Shown: positions 35,208-46,706 of the stretch, in pieces
Position numbering within the stretch: the stretch's first letter is position 1
How the letters are laid out: each line of letters starts with the position of its first letter
Assembly (NCBI GenBank): GCA_018239675.1
Contig: JAFEGX010000135.1
Location: forward strand, 1 to 64,000
Direction of reading: 5' to 3'
DNA: 64,000 nucleotides
Source of the DNA: Verrucomicrobiota bacterium
Lineage (GTDB): Bacteria; Verrucomicrobiota; Verrucomicrobiia; Opitutales; Opitutaceae
Translations under genes and position numbers: made by a program
The notes under the pieces: model-generated
Databases searched by the model: none
Told to the model about the DNA's origin: nothing
Seen by the model: only the letters and a program-made list of their open reading frames with translations

Positions 35208-36407
35208 TTAGGCGAAGCTGCCGCCGCGGACAATGCCGAGGGCGCGGCGGCGGGCGCGGCGATCCGCGGCGGCGTGGCGCTCATAGCCGCTGCGCCGGTG
35301 CTCGGCGAGCGGATCGGCGGGCAGGCGGTGGCGCCGGCGCCAGGCGGCGACCGCCGGCGTGACGTCGGTGAAGAATGCCTGCTTCAGCAGCAGCTCCGCA
35401 TCGATGACGCGGTTTTTCGCCTGGGCGGCCCGGAGCCGGTCGTGGTCGACCAGCGCGGCCTTCGCGTAAAGTTCCTGGGCAATCACCACCGTCTGGATCA
35501 TCGCCTCGACCTTGGGTTTCTCGTTGTGGCACTGGTCGACCATGTAGGCGATCTTCGGCAGGCGGCCGCGGTCGGCGGCGAAGGAGTGGATCTCGTGGAA
35601 GATCCGGAAAATCTGGTATGGGTCGATCGAGCCCAGCGTGAGGTCGTCGTCGGCGTAGCGGCGGTCGTTGAAGTGGAAGCCGCCGAGCATGTCCTCGTCG
35701 AGCAGCCAAGCCACGATCTGCTCGATGTTCTGCGCACTGTAGTGGTGGCCGGTGTCGACCAGCACCTTGGCGCGCGGGCCGGCGCGCTTGGACAGCAGAT
35801 ACGCCATGCCCCAGTCGGCGATGTCGGTCTGGTAGAAGGCCGGCTCGAAGGGCTTGTACTCGACGAGCATCGTCTGCTTCGGGCCGAGCTTCTGATGCAG
35901 CGCCCGGAGGCAGTCGGTGAAGTAACCCTTGCGCTCGCGGATGCTGCCCTGGCCCGGGTAATTCGTGCCGTCCGCAAACCAGAGCGAGAGATATTCGCTG
36001 CCGACGGCCTTCATGATGGCGACGGAGTCGAAGCAATGCTGCAGCGCCTGGCGCCGGACCGCGGGGTCGTTGTGACCGAACGAGCCCCACTTGTAGCACT
36101 GGTCCTGAAAGACGTTGGGATTGATGGCGCCAAGCTTCACCCCGTGCTTCCGCGCGAGCCGCACCACCTTCCGCGGATCCTCGCCCGGGGTAAAGTCCCA
36201 CAGCACGTGCGTCGCGACGGTCGGGCAGCAGCCGGTGACGGCGTGCACCTGGCCGGCGTCGGCCAGCTTGTCGTTCATGTCGATCGCTGCGGCATCCTGG
36301 AAGAACTTGCCGAAGCGCGTGCCCGTGTCGGCAAAGCCCCACGAGGGCGTCTCGACGTTGAAGGTTTCAAGCGCCTCGACGGCGCGGCGGAGTTGTTTCG
36401 GGGTCAT
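35208..36407 (-). CDS. rhaI: L-rhamnose isomerase-type sugar isomerase
   Basis: 399-residue TIM-barrel isomerase of the RhaI/xylose-isomerase-like family. Metal ligands are visible: Glu in VEYKPFEPAFY, Asp in VDTGHHY, His/Asp in GGFHFNDRRYADDDLTLG, where the family-typical DDDLTLGS occurs. RhaI-type enzymes convert L-rhamnose to L-rhamnulose, and some accept other deoxy-sugars, so the substrate may differ. A basic C-terminal tail (about 360-399) is low in complexity. It converges with the SDR gene. No rhamnulokinase or aldolase is in the window, so the pathway context is missing. Confidence 0.85.
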   Translation of the reverse strand: MTPKQLRRAVEALETFNVETPSWGFADTGTRFGKFFQDAAAIDMNDKLADAGQVHAVTGCCPTVATHVLWDFTPGEDPRKVVRLARKHGVKLGAINPNVFQDQCYKWGSFGHNDPAVRRQALQHCFDSVAIMKAVGSEYLSLWFADGTNYPGQGSIRERKGYFTDCLRALHQKLGPKQTMLVEYKPFEPAFYQTDIADWGMAYLLSKRAGPRAKVLVDTGHHYSAQNIEQIVAWLLDEDMLGGFHFNDRRYADDDLTLGSIDPYQIFRIFHEIHSFAADRGRLPKIAYMVDQCHNEKPKVEAMIQTVVIAQELYAKAALVDHDRLRAAQAKNRVIDAELLLKQAFFTDVTPAVAAWRRRHRLPADPLAEHRRSGYERHAAADRRARRRALGIVRGGSFA

Positions 36408-36661
36408 GGCAGACCCATTTGGGCCTCGGGGAACGGGGTTGTCAGCCGCGAAATCCTCGGCTCTCGTGGCCGCGCGATGTGCGACGCCTGCCGCATGCTG
36501 GGATCACCATGGCTGCCAAGCCTCCACGGCGGCCGGCCACGCCCCCGCCCGACCGCGGCGTCGCTGGGACTGCGACGCAAGGCAACGCCAGAGCCGGCGC
36601 AGACCGAACCGAAACCAACGAAGACCCGCGGGCCGCGCCGGAAGTGACCGGGTGGCCTTGG

Positions 36662-36733
36662 TTGCCACGAAGAACACGAAGGGCCCGAAGACCGATCTGG
36701 GCTGCTTCGCGGCCCTGGCGGACTTCGCGGCAA
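36662..36733. repeat. CACGAAG-family 9-base-period inverted repeat
   Basis: Arms 36662-36690 and 36705-36733 (29 bases each) are imperfect reverse complements. Left units: CCACGAAGA, ACACGAAGG, GCCCGAAG. Same family as 18085-18161. It lies in the rhaI/lnt gap. Confidence 0.82.
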
Positions 36734-36758
36734 CAAAAAAGCCGGACCGTCGATCCAT

Positions 36759-36832
36759 TTCACCGCCAAGCCCGCGGAGGGCGAGAAGACCTGATGGTCC
36801 GGGCTTCGTGCGCTTCGTGACCTTGGTGGCAA
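36759..36832. repeat. CACGAAG-family 9-base-period inverted repeat (second)
   Basis: Arms 36759-36788 and 36804-36832 are imperfect reverse complements built of 9-base units (CCGCCAAGC, CCGCGGAGG, GCGAGAAG on the left; CCACCAAGG, TCACGAAGC, GCACGAAG on the right). It follows the previous element by 25 bases, making a tandem of two hairpins. Confidence 0.78.
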
Positions 36833-36859
36833 TACCCAGCCCTGCGCCCGGCGAACAGG

Positions 36860-38518
36860 TCAGTCTTCGGGTGGCGGGGTGACGGGGGCGGGGCGGTGGG
36901 TGCGGAGCAGCAGGTAGCCGAAAAGCACGAGGCCGGCGCAGACTGCGACGAACCAGTCGCCGTGCAGCACATAGAACGTAGGCCGGCCGATCCAGCGGGC
37001 GTCGCGGGTGACGGCGATGGTCTGCGTGCCGCGGAAATAAATGGAGCCGTCCTCGTTCACGAGCTTGGCGCGAATGCTGCCAAATTCGTCGATCCAGCCG
37101 CTCCAGCCGCCGTTGCCGCAACGCAGCACCGGGCGGCGGGTCTCGACGGCGCGCAACACCGAGTGCGCCGCATGCTGGTAAGCCGCCCCACCCTCGCCGA
37201 ACCAGGCGTTGTTGGTCTGGACCAGGAGCACATCGGCGCCAGCCAGGGCGCTCTCCCGCGCAAGCTGCGGGTAGATGTCCTCGTAGCAGATCAGCGGTCC
37301 GAAGGTCACGGCGTTGCCGGCGATCGGCACGACCAGCGGCGACGAGTCGAGACCGTGCGCGAAATCGTCGCCGATCGGGACGAATTTCGAGAGCCAGCCG
37401 AGGATCGGACGCAGCGGGACATACTCGCCGAACGGCACGAGGTGGCGCTTCGCGTAGTAGGCCGTCTGGAGGCCGGTCACGGGATCAACGGCGAACACGC
37501 CGTTGTACCACGCCTCGTTCGGGGTGTGGTCAGACTCGACGGCCACGGAGCCGAGCAGCAGGGGCGCGTGGGCGCGCCGCGCGAGCGACTCGACGAAGGC
37601 GCGGGCATCGGGGTCGCCGCGCACGGCCCAGGGGGTCGTCGCCTCCGGCCAAAGGATCGCATCCGGCAGCGTCGCCGCGGCCCTGAGGGTGGTGTCCTCC
37701 AGTACCTGCAGGATGCCGGGTCCCTTCGCCGGGTCCCACTTCACGTCCTGCGGGATGTACGGCTGGACAAAGGCGAAGCGGCCGAGCGGCACGCTGAAGC
37801 GGAGCCGGTTGAACGACTCCTGCACGTGCACGCAGAGGCAGACCAGCAGGAGAAACATCGCGAGGAAGAACTCCTGGCTGCGCTTGCGCAGGCCGGTCTC
37901 GCCCTCGCGGAAGAGCCGGTGCGCGTAGGCGGCGAACCCGAGGTTCATCATCACGAGGACGAATGAGACGCCCCACGCGCCGGTATAGGCGGCGATCTGG
38001 AGGATGCTGGCGCGCTCCCATTGGCTCGCCGAGAGCGTCAGCCACGGAAAGCCGCTAAGCAGCCACGACCGGGTCCACTCGATCACGACCCAGGCGCCGG
38101 CGAGGCCGAGAATGGCGACCAGGCGCACGGGCGTCGGCCGGCCGACGATCCGCGGCAGGGTCCACCAGGCGAGGAGGAACCAGCTGCCGACCCACCCGCC
38201 GATGAACGGCCCGAGCAGGAACAGGCCCAGCCACGTCACATGGTGCAGCCAGCCCAGCACGATCGTCCACGCGACGGCCTGCGCGCCGAGCACGGTCAGG
38301 GCGAAGAGGCGGAACGGCGGGCGGAGATAGGCCCAGAACAGCGCCGGCACGAGCATCGCGTACGCAAATTCCGGCATCTGGAACGGCGGAAACGACAGCA
38401 CGCCAAGCAGCGCCGTGAGACCGAAGACGATCACGGCGGCGATCGCGTCCGGATAGCGGTCCCAGAGCGTCGGCTGCGGCGCGTAGGGATCAGTCGTCGG
38501 TGACGGAGAGTCGGGCAC
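36860..38518 (-). CDS. lnt: Apolipoprotein N-acyltransferase
   Basis: 552 residues. N-terminal part with about six to eight membrane helices, then a nitrilase domain facing the periplasm. Catalytic triad motifs: Glu in LWPEATTPWA, Lys in KRHLVPFGEYVP, Cys in ICYEDIYP. Lnt adds the third acyl chain to mature lipoproteins, which agrees with the several lipobox proteins in the window. It is somewhat longer than E. coli Lnt (512). Same strand as secA, which lies upstream across a repeat-filled gap of 144 bases. Confidence 0.95.
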   Translation of the reverse strand: MPDSPSPTTDPYAPQPTLWDRYPDAIAAVIVFGLTALLGVLSFPPFQMPEFAYAMLVPALFWAYLRPPFRLFALTVLGAQAVAWTIVLGWLHHVTWLGLFLLGPFIGGWVGSWFLLAWWTLPRIVGRPTPVRLVAILGLAGAWVVIEWTRSWLLSGFPWLTLSASQWERASILQIAAYTGAWGVSFVLVMMNLGFAAYAHRLFREGETGLRKRSQEFFLAMFLLLVCLCVHVQESFNRLRFSVPLGRFAFVQPYIPQDVKWDPAKGPGILQVLEDTTLRAAATLPDAILWPEATTPWAVRGDPDARAFVESLARRAHAPLLLGSVAVESDHTPNEAWYNGVFAVDPVTGLQTAYYAKRHLVPFGEYVPLRPILGWLSKFVPIGDDFAHGLDSSPLVVPIAGNAVTFGPLICYEDIYPQLARESALAGADVLLVQTNNAWFGEGGAAYQHAAHSVLRAVETRRPVLRCGNGGWSGWIDEFGSIRAKLVNEDGSIYFRGTQTIAVTRDARWIGRPTFYVLHGDWFVAVCAGLVLFGYLLLRTHRPAPVTPPPED

Positions 38519-38529
38519 GGCAGGGAACG

Positions 38530-38614
38530 CTCAACGCTCGACTCTCATCTTTCAACGTTCAACTCCGGGGAAGGCGAACGGCGAACCTCGAACGCCGGAC
38601 GTCGAACATCGAAG
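38530..38614. repeat. Two 7-base-period arrays (TCAACGN and CGAACNN)
   Basis: 38530-38564 is five 7-base units in register: CTCAACG, CTCGACT, CTCATCT, TTCAACG, TTCAACT. 38573-38614 is six units: GGCGAAC, GGCGAAC, CTCGAAC, GCCGGAC, GTCGAAC, ATCGAAG. Pairing between them is weak. It lies between lnt and secA. Confidence 0.8.
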
Positions 38615-38662
38615 GGGTCGGACGATGAGCCACTCCTCCGGAGTTCGTCTTCCCGCAGGGGA

Positions 38663-41644
38663 TCAAGCGCCGTGGCAGTTCTTGTATTTCTTGCCGCTGC
38701 CGCAGGGGCACGGGTCGTTGCGGCCGACCTTGGGGGTCTCGCGGCGGACGGTGACCTTGGGGAGCTGGATCTCGCGCTCGCCGCCGGCGGTGGTGCCGCC
38801 GGTGGTCGCGGTCGTGGTGGTCTCGACGCGCGGGGCGGAGGCGGCGGGGGCGTCGGTGGGGCCGACGGCGCGCGCGGTGCGGCTGAGGAGCGCAAGCATG
38901 TTCTCGAACGACTCGAGATTGGACGCGCTGCGGAACAGGCCGGTGCAGATCTGCAGGCGGACGTTGTTCATCAGCTCCTCGAAGAAACGGTAGGCCTCGG
39001 ACTTGTACTCGACGAGCGGGTCCTTCTGGCCGTAGCTGCGCAGGCCGATGCTCTTGCGCAGGTCCTCCATCTCGGTGAGGTGCTCCTGCCAATGGTGATC
39101 GATGGCGTTGATCACGACATAGCGCTCGAGCGAGCCCAGCGCCTCGGGAACCTCGGCCGACTCCTTGATCGCGTAGGCCCGTTGGATGCGCTCGATGACC
39201 AGGCGGCCGAGGGCCTCGACGTCGCTGCCGGCGAGCTCGTCGACGCGGAGGGAGATCGGGAAGTGGGAGTTGACCCAGCCGACGAGGCTCTCGACCGCGG
39301 CCGGGACGGCGCCGGTCTTCTCGCCGAAGCCGGCGGCCTCGAGCCGGTTGAGGATCTCCTCCTCGACCTGCTCGAAGATGATGGTCTTGGGGCGCTCGGC
39401 GTGGATGGCGGCGTTGCGGATCCCGTACACGACCTCGCGCTGCTGGTTGAGCACGTCGTCGTACTGGAGCAGGCGCTTGCGGATGGAGAAATTCTGCTGC
39501 TCGACCTTCTTCTGGGCGGACTCGATGGAGCGGTTGAGCCACGGGTGCTCGAGCTCCTCACCCTCCTTCATCGAGCCCTCCATGAGGCGCGACGCGAGGT
39601 TGCCCTGGAGGAAGAGGCGCATCAGGTCGTCCTCGAGGGAGAGGAAGAACTTGGTGAGGCCCGGGTCGCCCTGGCGCGAGCAGCGGCCGCGCAGCTGGCG
39701 GTCGACGCGGCGGGACTCGTGGCGCTCGGTGCCGATGACGTAGAGGCCGCCGAGTTCGCGGACGCCCTCGCCCAGCTTGATGTCGGTGCCGCGGCCAGCC
39801 ATGTTGGTGGCGATCGTGACGGCGCTACGCTGGCCCGCGCGGGCGACGATCTCGGACTCCTGCTGGTGGAACTTGGCGTTGAGGACGGTGTGGACGACGC
39901 CCGCGCGCTTGAGCATGCGCGAAAGGATTTCGGACGACTCGACCGAGACGGTGCCGACCAGCACGGGCTGGCCCCGCTGGTGGGCGGACTCGATCTCGCG
40001 CACGACGGCGGCGTACTTGTCGCGTCGCGTCTTGAAGATCGAGTCGTTCCGGTCGATGCGGATGCAGGGCTTGTTGGTCGGGATGACCTGCACCGCGAGG
40101 CGGTAGATGTCGTGAAACTCGGTGGCTTCCGTCTCGGCCGTGCCGGTCATGCCGGCCAGCTTCTCATACATGCGGAAGTAGTTCTGGATGGTGATCGTCG
40201 CGTAGGTGCGGGTCTCGCGCTCGATCATGACGCCCTCCTTGGCCTCGACCGCCTGGTGCAGGCCGTCAGACCAGCGGCGGCCGGGCATGACGCGACCGGT
40301 ATTCTCGTCGACGATCATGACCTTACCTTCCTGGATGACGTACTCGACGTCCTTCTCGTAGAGGGAGTAGGCGCGGAGCAGCTGGGAGATGGCGTGGATG
40401 TCCTCGGAGACCTCGGTGTAGCGGGCCTGGGCGGCGAGCTTGCGCTCCTCGCGCTGCTCGGGCGTGAAGGCGTGGTCCTTGTCGAGGTCGCTGAACTCGG
40501 TGGCGAGGTCGGGCAGGACGAAGGCGTCGGGATTGTCGGGGCGGAGGGCCTTGCGGCCGATCTCGGTGAGGTCGGCCTGGTGCTGGCGCTCGTCGATCGT
40601 GTAGAACAGGTCCTCCTTGAGGCGGTAGAGCTCGTCCTTGTTGAGGTCCGAGTTCATCTCCGTCTCGGTCTTGTCGAGGAGCTTGCGCCACTCGGGCGTC
40701 TCCATGAGCCGGAGCAGGAACTTGTTCTTCGGATTGCCCATCTTCACCTGCAAGAGCTTCCGGGCGGCCACGAGTTGGTCGTCCTCGCTGACGCCGGCCT
40801 GCTCGAGCATCGCCTTGGCCTCGGACGCAATGCGGTTGCAGAGGCGGGTCTGGTCGCTGACGAGGCGCTCGACCGGGGGCTTGATGCGGGTGAAGGGCTG
40901 CTCGCGCTCGACGGGGGCGGGGCCGGAGATGATGAGCGGCGTGCGAGCCTCGTCGATCAGGATGGAGTCGATCTCGTCGACGATGCAGTACCAGTGGTCA
41001 CGCTGGACCTGGTCCTCCCGGCGGGTGGCCATGCCGTTGTCGCGGAGGTAGTCGAAGCCGAACTCGCTGGCGGTGCCATAGGTGATGTCGCGGCCGTACA
41101 TCTCGCGGCGGAGGTCGGGGGCCATCTGCTGCTGGATGCAGCCGACCGAGACGCCGAGGAAGTTGTACAGGTGCCCCATCCACTCGGAGTCGCGGCGGGC
41201 GAGGTAGTCGTTGACCGTGACCAGCTGGGTGTTCCGGCCGTTGAGGGAGTTGAGGTAGAGCGGGAGGGTCGAGACGAGCGTCTTGCCTTCGCCGGTGGCC
41301 ATCTCGGCGATGCGGCCCTGATGGATGGCGAGGCCGCCGATGATCTGGACGTCGAAATGGACCATGTCCCAGGTCAACTCGTGGTCGCAGACGATGATCG
41401 TGCGGCCGACCAGGCGGCGGGCGGCGTTCTTGACGGTGGCGAACGCCTCGGGGAGGATCTGGTCGAGGGTCTCGCCGGCCTTCACCCGGGCGCGAAACTC
41501 GTCGGTCTTGGCGCGTAGCTGCTCGTCGGTGAGGGACTGGTAGCTCTGCTCAAGCTCGTTGACGCGCGCAACCGTGGGGCGGGCCTTCTCCAGGAACTTT
41601 TTGTAGTGCCGGCCGGCGAAGCGTTTGAACAGAAAGGACAACAT
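38663..41644 (-). CDS. secA: Preprotein translocase ATPase SecA
   Basis: 993 residues. DEAD-type ATPase motifs ([20 protein letters not shown] as Walker [64 protein letters not shown]) and the C-terminal zinc-binding [14 protein letters not shown] (SEC-C). SecA powers export of secretory proteins through SecYEG, including the many signal-peptide proteins in this window. The ATG at 41644 gives the canonical MLSFLFKRF start; the open frame to 42064 upstream is not protein-like. An insertion-rich region (about 560-640) makes it longer than E. coli SecA (901). It diverges from a membrane acyltransferase-like gene. Confidence 0.97.
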   Translation of the reverse strand: MLSFLFKRFAGRHYKKFLEKARPTVARVNELEQSYQSLTDEQLRAKTDEFRARVKAGETLDQILPEAFATVKNAARRLVGRTIIVCDHELTWDMVHFDVQIIGGLAIHQGRIAEMATGEGKTLVSTLPLYLNSLNGRNTQLVTVNDYLARRDSEWMGHLYNFLGVSVGCIQQQMAPDLRREMYGRDITYGTASEFGFDYLRDNGMATRREDQVQRDHWYCIVDEIDSILIDEARTPLIISGPAPVEREQPFTRIKPPVERLVSDQTRLCNRIASEAKAMLEQAGVSEDDQLVAARKLLQVKMGNPKNKFLLRLMETPEWRKLLDKTETEMNSDLNKDELYRLKEDLFYTIDERQHQADLTEIGRKALRPDNPDAFVLPDLATEFSDLDKDHAFTPEQREERKLAAQARYTEVSEDIHAISQLLRAYSLYEKDVEYVIQEGKVMIVDENTGRVMPGRRWSDGLHQAVEAKEGVMIERETRTYATITIQNYFRMYEKLAGMTGTAETEATEFHDIYRLAVQVIPTNKPCIRIDRNDSIFKTRRDKYAAVVREIESAHQRGQPVLVGTVSVESSEILSRMLKRAGVVHTVLNAKFHQQESEIVARAGQRSAVTIATNMAGRGTDIKLGEGVRELGGLYVIGTERHESRRVDRQLRGRCSRQGDPGLTKFFLSLEDDLMRLFLQGNLASRLMEGSMKEGEELEHPWLNRSIESAQKKVEQQNFSIRKRLLQYDDVLNQQREVVYGIRNAAIHAERPKTIIFEQVEEEILNRLEAAGFGEKTGAVPAAVESLVGWVNSHFPISLRVDELAGSDVEALGRLVIERIQRAYAIKESAEVPEALGSLERYVVINAIDHHWQEHLTEMEDLRKSIGLRSYGQKDPLVEYKSEAYRFFEELMNNVRLQICTGLFRSASNLESFENMLALLSRTARAVGPTDAPAASAPRVETTTTATTGGTTAGGEREIQLPKVTVRRETPKVGRNDPCPCGSGKKYKNCHGA

Positions 41645-41860
41645 GAAGGGCCGATACCATAGGAGCACCCGGGGGCTTGGCAAATGGCAAATCGGACGGC
41701 GGACCGACCGCGGCAGGCCAGTGACTATCAGAACGTTGGGGCGACGCTGGACGCCGGGCCGGAGCCGATTCGATTCAACCGGCACGATTCGGCGGGCGCC
41801 GCCGGAATCCAGCTCGCCACCGGCGACGGAATCGCCAGCGTTCCGGCACCCCACCTTGCC

Positions 41861-43051
41861 ATGACGGATACCCCTGCCGCCATTGCAGCCCCGGCGCCGC
41901 CCGCCCGCCTGGAGTCTGTCGACCTGTTGCGCGGCCTCATCATGGTCGTGATGGCCATCGACCACGTCCGGGACTACCTGCATTTCGGCTCGATCCAGGG
42001 CGTGGACCCGCTCGACCTGGCCCGGACAACGGCGCCGCTCTTCCTGACCCGCTGGATCACGCACTTCTGCGCCCCGATCTTCTCGTTCCTGGCGGGCACG
42101 GGCGTCTGCTTCGCGCTGGCGCGCGGGCGGAGCCGCGCGGAGATGAGCTGGTTTCTGGTCACGCGCGGCGCCTGGCTGATCTTCCTCGAGCTGACGCTGC
42201 TGACTTGGTTCGGGTGGATGTTCAAGGTCTCGCTGAGCTTCTTCGTGCTCGCGACCCTGTGGTCGCTGGGCTGGTCGATGATCGCGCTGGCCGCGCTGAT
42301 CTGGCTACCGCTGGGCGTGACGACGATCCTGTCGCTGGCGCTCGTGCTCGGCCACAATGCCCTCGATGGCGTCGCCCCGGCGGCGTGGGGCGCGTGGGCG
42401 CCGCTGTGGCAGGTGCTGCATGCCGGCGGCCACTTTGACCTCGGCCCGGTGCATTTCTGGGCCTTCTACCCGCTGCTCCCGTGGCCCGGCGTGATGGCGC
42501 TGGGCTACGTCTTCGGCTCACTGTATCGCCTCGACGCCGCGGTGCGCCGGCGCCGGCTGTGGCAGCTGGGACTCGGCCTAACGGCGGCTTTTGTCCTGCT
42601 GCGCTGGACGAATCTCTACGGCAATCCGTCGCATTGGGCCCGCCAGAGCAGCGGACTTTTCACGGCGCTGTCCTTCCTGGACTGCACCAAGTATCCGCCG
42701 TCGCTGCTCTACCTCCTGATGACCCTCGGGCCCGCGAGCCTGCTGCTCGCATGGTGGGACGGCGGCACGCCGTCGGTGCTGCGGCCGCTGCTGGTGTACG
42801 GCCGGGTGCCGATGTTCTACTACGTGCTGCACATCCCGCTCATCCATGCGCTCGCGTGGGTCTGGGCGAAGGCGAGCTTCGGTCGCGCCGACTTTCTGCT
42901 GCTGGGGGTGAATTCGCCGCCGGGCGCCGGGTTCGGCCTGCTGGTCGTGTATGCCGTCTGGGCCGCGGTCGTGCTGGCGCTGTACCGCCCGTGCCGCTGG
43001 TTCGCCGACGTGAAGCGCCGCCGGCGCGAGGCGTGGCTGAGCTATTTCTGA
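41861..43051 (+). CDS. DUF1624/HGSNAT-like acyltransferase membrane protein
   Basis: 396 residues with about ten hydrophobic helices. The N-terminal [21 protein letters not shown] and the [16 protein letters not shown] segment are typical of the heparan-alpha-glucosaminide N-acetyltransferase-like family. The conserved His in AIDHVRD is the candidate catalytic residue of this fold. Members transfer acetyl groups across the membrane in sugar or envelope modification; the substrate here is unknown. ATG 41861 was chosen over upstream in-frame ATGs because homology begins just after it. It converges with uxs. Confidence 0.82.
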   Translation: MTDTPAAIAAPAPPARLESVDLLRGLIMVVMAIDHVRDYLHFGSIQGVDPLDLARTTAPLFLTRWITHFCAPIFSFLAGTGVCFALARGRSRAEMSWFLVTRGAWLIFLELTLLTWFGWMFKVSLSFFVLATLWSLGWSMIALAALIWLPLGVTTILSLALVLGHNALDGVAPAAWGAWAPLWQVLHAGGHFDLGPVHFWAFYPLLPWPGVMALGYVFGSLYRLDAAVRRRRLWQLGLGLTAAFVLLRWTNLYGNPSHWARQSSGLFTALSFLDCTKYPPSLLYLLMTLGPASLLLAWWDGGTPSVLRPLLVYGRVPMFYYVLHIPLIHALAWVWAKASFGRADFLLLGVNSPPGAGFGLLVVYAVWAAVVLALYRPCRWFADVKRRRREAWLSYF

Positions 43052-43053
43052 GT

Positions 43054-43126
43054 GGGAGTTGAACGCCGAGTGCCGCGAGTTAAAAGGCACACGGCCTTTC
43101 AACTTTCGACCGGCCAGCTTCAACCC
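43054..43126. repeat. GAGTTGA-family 7-base-period inverted repeat
   Basis: Left arm 43054-43086: GAGTTGA, ACGCCGA, GTGCCGC, GAGTTAA. Right arm 43095-43126 on the complementary strand: GGGTTGA, AGCTGGC, CGGTCGA, AAGTTGA. Arms end in a shared AAGGC/GCCTT core. It lies between convergent genes. Confidence 0.75.
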
Positions 43127-43138
43127 TTCCCGCGGGGC

Positions 43139-44065
43139 TCAGACCCGGCCGCGGAAGTATTCGATGGTGCGCTTGAGGCCCTCCTCGAGTGGCACCTTGG
43201 GTGCCCACTTGAGCACCTTGCGGGCGAGCGCGATGTCGGGTTGGCGCTGCTTCGGGTCGTCGGAGGGCAGCGGCTTGTGGACTAGCTTCGACTTGCCGCC
43301 CACGAGCTTCAGGGTGACCTCGGCGAGCTGCTTCATCGTAAACTCGCCCGGATTGCCGAGATTCAGCGGGCCGACGGTTTCCGTCTGGGCCATGAACCGG
43401 ACGAAGCCCTCGATCAGGTCGTCGACGTAGCAGAACGAGCGCGTCTGCGAGCCGTCGCCATAGATCGTGAGATCGTCGCCCCGGAGGGCCTGGACGATGA
43501 AATTCGACACCACGCGGCCGTCGGCCTCGTGCATGCGGGGACCGTAAGTGTTGAAGATGCGGACGACGCGGATATCGACCTTGTTCTCGCGGTGGTAGTC
43601 GAAGAACAGCGTCTCGGCGCACCGCTTGCCCTCGTCGTAGCACGAGCGCTTGCCGATCGGGTTGACATTGCCCCAGTAGGTCTCGGGCTGCGGGTGGACC
43701 TGAGGGTCGCCGTAGACCTCGGAAGTCGAGGCCTGGAAGACGCGGGCCTTGAGTCGCTTGGCGAGCCCGAGGCAGTTGATCGAACCCATCACGGACGTCT
43801 TGATGGTCTTGATCGGGTTGTACTGGTAGTGCGGCGGGGACGCGGGGCAGGCGAGGTTGTAGATCTGGTCCACCTCGAACTTGAACGGGTCGATGATGTC
43901 GTGCCGGACGAACTCGAAGCGCGGGTTTCCGAGTAGGTGTTCGATGTTGCTCTTCCGGCCAGTGAACAGGTTGTCGATGCAGATGACCTCGTGGCCCTCG
44001 CGAAGGAGGCGTTCGCAAAGATGGGAGCCGAGAAACCCGGCGCCGCCGGTGACGAGAATGCGCAT
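43139..44065 (-). CDS. uxs: UDP-glucuronate decarboxylase (UDP-xylose synthase)
   Basis: 308 residues of the extended SDR family. Rossmann GGAGFLGSH (7-15), the UXS-specific [15 protein letters not shown] segment and [10 protein letters not shown] with the catalytic Tyr and Lys. It converts UDP-glucuronate to UDP-xylose with bound NAD+. UDP-xylose serves envelope glycan or exopolysaccharide synthesis. Upstream UDP-glucose dehydrogenase is not in the window. The ATG at 44065 gives the exact Rossmann start. Confidence 0.93.
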   Translation of the reverse strand: MRILVTGGAGFLGSHLCERLLREGHEVICIDNLFTGRKSNIEHLLGNPRFEFVRHDIIDPFKFEVDQIYNLACPASPPHYQYNPIKTIKTSVMGSINCLGLAKRLKARVFQASTSEVYGDPQVHPQPETYWGNVNPIGKRSCYDEGKRCAETLFFDYHRENKVDIRVVRIFNTYGPRMHEADGRVVSNFIVQALRGDDLTIYGDGSQTRSFCYVDDLIEGFVRFMAQTETVGPLNLGNPGEFTMKQLAEVTLKLVGGKSKLVHKPLPSDDPKQRQPDIALARKVLKWAPKVPLEEGLKRTIEYFRGRV

Positions 44066-44071
44066 GTTCTA

Positions 44072-44182
44072 ATTGCGGATTGCGGATCGCGGATTGCGGA
44101 TTGGCGGACGACCAAGGCGCAGCCGGATTTGATATTATGCGATTATGTCGGCCCGCCGACCGAGATTCGGCAATCAGAATCC
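44072..44182. repeat. ATTGCGG-family 7-base-period element
   Basis: 44072-44106 is five units in register: ATTGCGG, ATTGCGG, ATCGCGG, ATTGCGG and a longer ATTGGCGG. A partial, degenerate complementary arm is seen at about 44152-44182. Same family as 45389-45542. It lies between uxs and the tgt stop. Confidence 0.75.
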
Positions 44183-44230
44183 ACCGGGGGTGCGAGGCAC
44201 GACCAGTCCAATCCCCATCCCGGCATCAGG

Positions 44231-45382
<1,152 letters not shown>

Positions 45383-45388
45383 GGGCAA

Positions 45389-45542
45389 ATTGCGGATTGC
45401 GAATCGCGGATTGCGGATTGGGAAGCCGGCGGGCGAATTTGGCAAGGGAGGAGCCACCCCGGATTGCGCCAAATAGGCCGCCCGCGGCCAATTGCGGATT
45501 TGCCACTCGAACGGTTCCCTGTTCTTTTGGGCAATCCGCAAT
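45389..45542. repeat. ATTGCGG-family 7-base-period element between tgt and trpG
   Basis: 45389-45423: ATTGCGG, ATTGCGA, ATCGCGG, ATTGCGG, ATTGGGA in register. A second hairpin follows: 45491-45504 (attgcggatttgcc) and 45530-45542 (ggcaatccgcaat) pair as 13-14 bp arms. The array starts six bases before the tgt TTG, and the hairpin ends eight bases before the trpG GTG. Confidence 0.85.
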
Positions 45543-45550
45543 TTCAAGCC

Positions 45551-46117
45551 GTGCTGCTCGTCATCGATAACTACGACTCGTTCACCTTCAACCTCGTCCA
45601 GTATTTTGGGCAACTGGGCGTGGCGCAGCGCGTTTTCCGCAACAACGAGATCACGCCGGCCGAGGCTCTTGCCCTAAAACCCGACCGGGTGCTGCTTTCG
45701 CCCGGGCCCTGCTCGCCCAAGGAGGCCGGGGTGACGCTGGACATCGTCAAGGCCTTTGCGGGAGTCAGGCCGATTTTCGGGGTCTGTCTCGGGCACCAGT
45801 CGATCGGGCAGTATTTCGGTGGCAAGGTCGTGCGGGCATCGCGCCTGATGCACGGCAAGACCTCGCCGATCCGCCACCGGGACACGGATGTGTTCAAGGG
45901 TCTGCCGCAGGGGTTTGCGGCCACGCGGTACCATTCGCTGCTGGTCGAGCGCGAGTCCTTCCCGGCGGAGCTCGAAATCACGGCGGAAACCGCGGAGGGT
46001 GAGGTGATGGGCCTCCGCCACCGCCGCCTCCCGATCTGGGGCGTGCAGTTCCACCCCGAGTCCATCGCCACCGAAGGCGGCATGAGGATTCTGGAGAATT
46101 TCCTGAAGCTAAATTGA
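45551..46117 (+). CDS. trpG: Anthranilate/aminodeoxychorismate synthase glutaminase subunit
   Basis: 188-residue class I glutamine amidotransferase. Catalytic Cys in [10 protein letters not shown], His and Glu in [10 protein letters not shown], and the family start [18 protein letters not shown]. It supplies ammonia to anthranilate synthase (TrpE) or to PabB; the two cannot be separated by sequence alone, and no trpE is present. The start is a GTG at 45551, because alignment with TrpG/PabA begins exactly there. There is no Shine-Dalgarno sequence, and a repeat hairpin lies in the leader. It is followed 130 bases later by nrdR. Confidence 0.92.
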   Translation: MLLVIDNYDSFTFNLVQYFGQLGVAQRVFRNNEITPAEALALKPDRVLLSPGPCSPKEAGVTLDIVKAFAGVRPIFGVCLGHQSIGQYFGGKVVRASRLMHGKTSPIRHRDTDVFKGLPQGFAATRYHSLLVERESFPAELEITAETAEGEVMGLRHRRLPIWGVQFHPESIATEGGMRILENFLKLN

Positions 46118-46126
46118 TCCCAGTCC

Positions 46127-46237
46127 GTAGTTGGTAGCTAGCATCAAATCTCAAAATCCCGGACCTCATCCCAAATCTCGCTGTCTTTGTCACCGTTCCC
46201 TTACCCTACCAACTACCATCTTCTAGCTACCAGCTAC
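46127..46237. repeat. GTAGCTA-family 7-base-period inverted repeat (trpG/nrdR)
   Basis: The left arm (46127-46145) begins GTAGTTG, GTAGCTA. The right arm (46206-46237) is, on the complementary strand, GTAGCTG, GTAGCTA, GAAGATG, GTAGTTG. It ends 10 bases before the nrdR ATG. The same arrangement occurs before the HIT gene. Confidence 0.82.
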
Positions 46238-46247
46238 TTCACCATCC

Positions 46248-46706
46248 ATGCGCTGCCCTAAATGCACCTCCATTGAGGACAAGGTCATCGACTCCCGGAT
46301 TTCGAAGGAGGGATCGACGATCCGCCGCCGGCGCGAGTGCCTCGAATGCGGACACCGTTTCACCACGACCGAGGGATTGGTGCGGGACGGCATGGTGGTG
46401 ATCAAGCGCGACGGCCGGCGCGAGGAGTTTTCCCGCGAGAAGCTGCTGCATGCGGTGCGCGCAGCCTGTCACAAGCGCCCGGTTGACGCCGAGCAGATCG
46501 GCATGCTGCTGGAGGACGTGATCGACGTGCTCGAAGCGCAGTACGAAAGTGAGATTCCGTCGGCGGCGATCGGCGACGCGGTCATGCAGCGCCTCCGGGC
46601 GGTGGACCAGGTGGCATACGTGCGCTTCGCGAGCGTCTACAAGGAATTCCGGGACGTGGCGGAGTTCATGACCGAGATCAGCGCCCTGGCGAAGAAGCCG
46701 AAATGA
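46248..46706 (+). CDS. nrdR: Transcriptional repressor NrdR
   Basis: 152 residues. N-terminal zinc ribbon (CPKC..., CLECGHRFTT) and C-terminal ATP-cone (about 49-140). NrdR represses ribonucleotide reductase genes in response to bound ATP/dATP. Length and domain order are typical. The ATG at 46248 starts exactly at the canonical MRCPKC. The TGA stop overlaps the ATG of the following gene in ATGA, so the pair is translationally coupled. Confidence 0.97.
   Translation: MRCPKCTSIEDKVIDSRISKEGSTIRRRRECLECGHRFTTTEGLVRDGMVVIKRDGRREEFSREKLLHAVRAACHKRPVDAEQIGMLLEDVIDVLEAQYESEIPSAAIGDAVMQRLRAVDQVAYVRFASVYKEFRDVAEFMTEISALAKKPK

Larger units (their letters stand above)
36408..36859. other. Intergenic region without a gene
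   Basis: No convincing coding sequence is seen in these 452 bases between rhaI and lnt. It holds the two 9-base-period inverted repeats annotated separately (36662-36733 and 36759-36832). A short open frame around 36495-36647 has arginine/proline-rich low-complexity content and is probably not a gene. The rhaI promoter must lie in the first part. Confidence 0.75.

Noticed and set aside
36495-36647. Possible short gene in the rhaI/lnt gap
   Set aside because: Pro/Arg-rich composition, several equivalent frames, no ribosome-binding site and no recognised family.
38672-41518. Plus-strand open frame of about 948 codons opposite secA
   Set aside because: Composition is a mirror of the secA codons (Leu/Val/Asp-rich); secA has full ATPase motifs.
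45551-46117. Longer trpG start upstream (frame open to about 43937)
   Set aside because: The upstream frame runs through the repeat element and the antisense of tgt; alignment with TrpG/PabA begins at the GTG.
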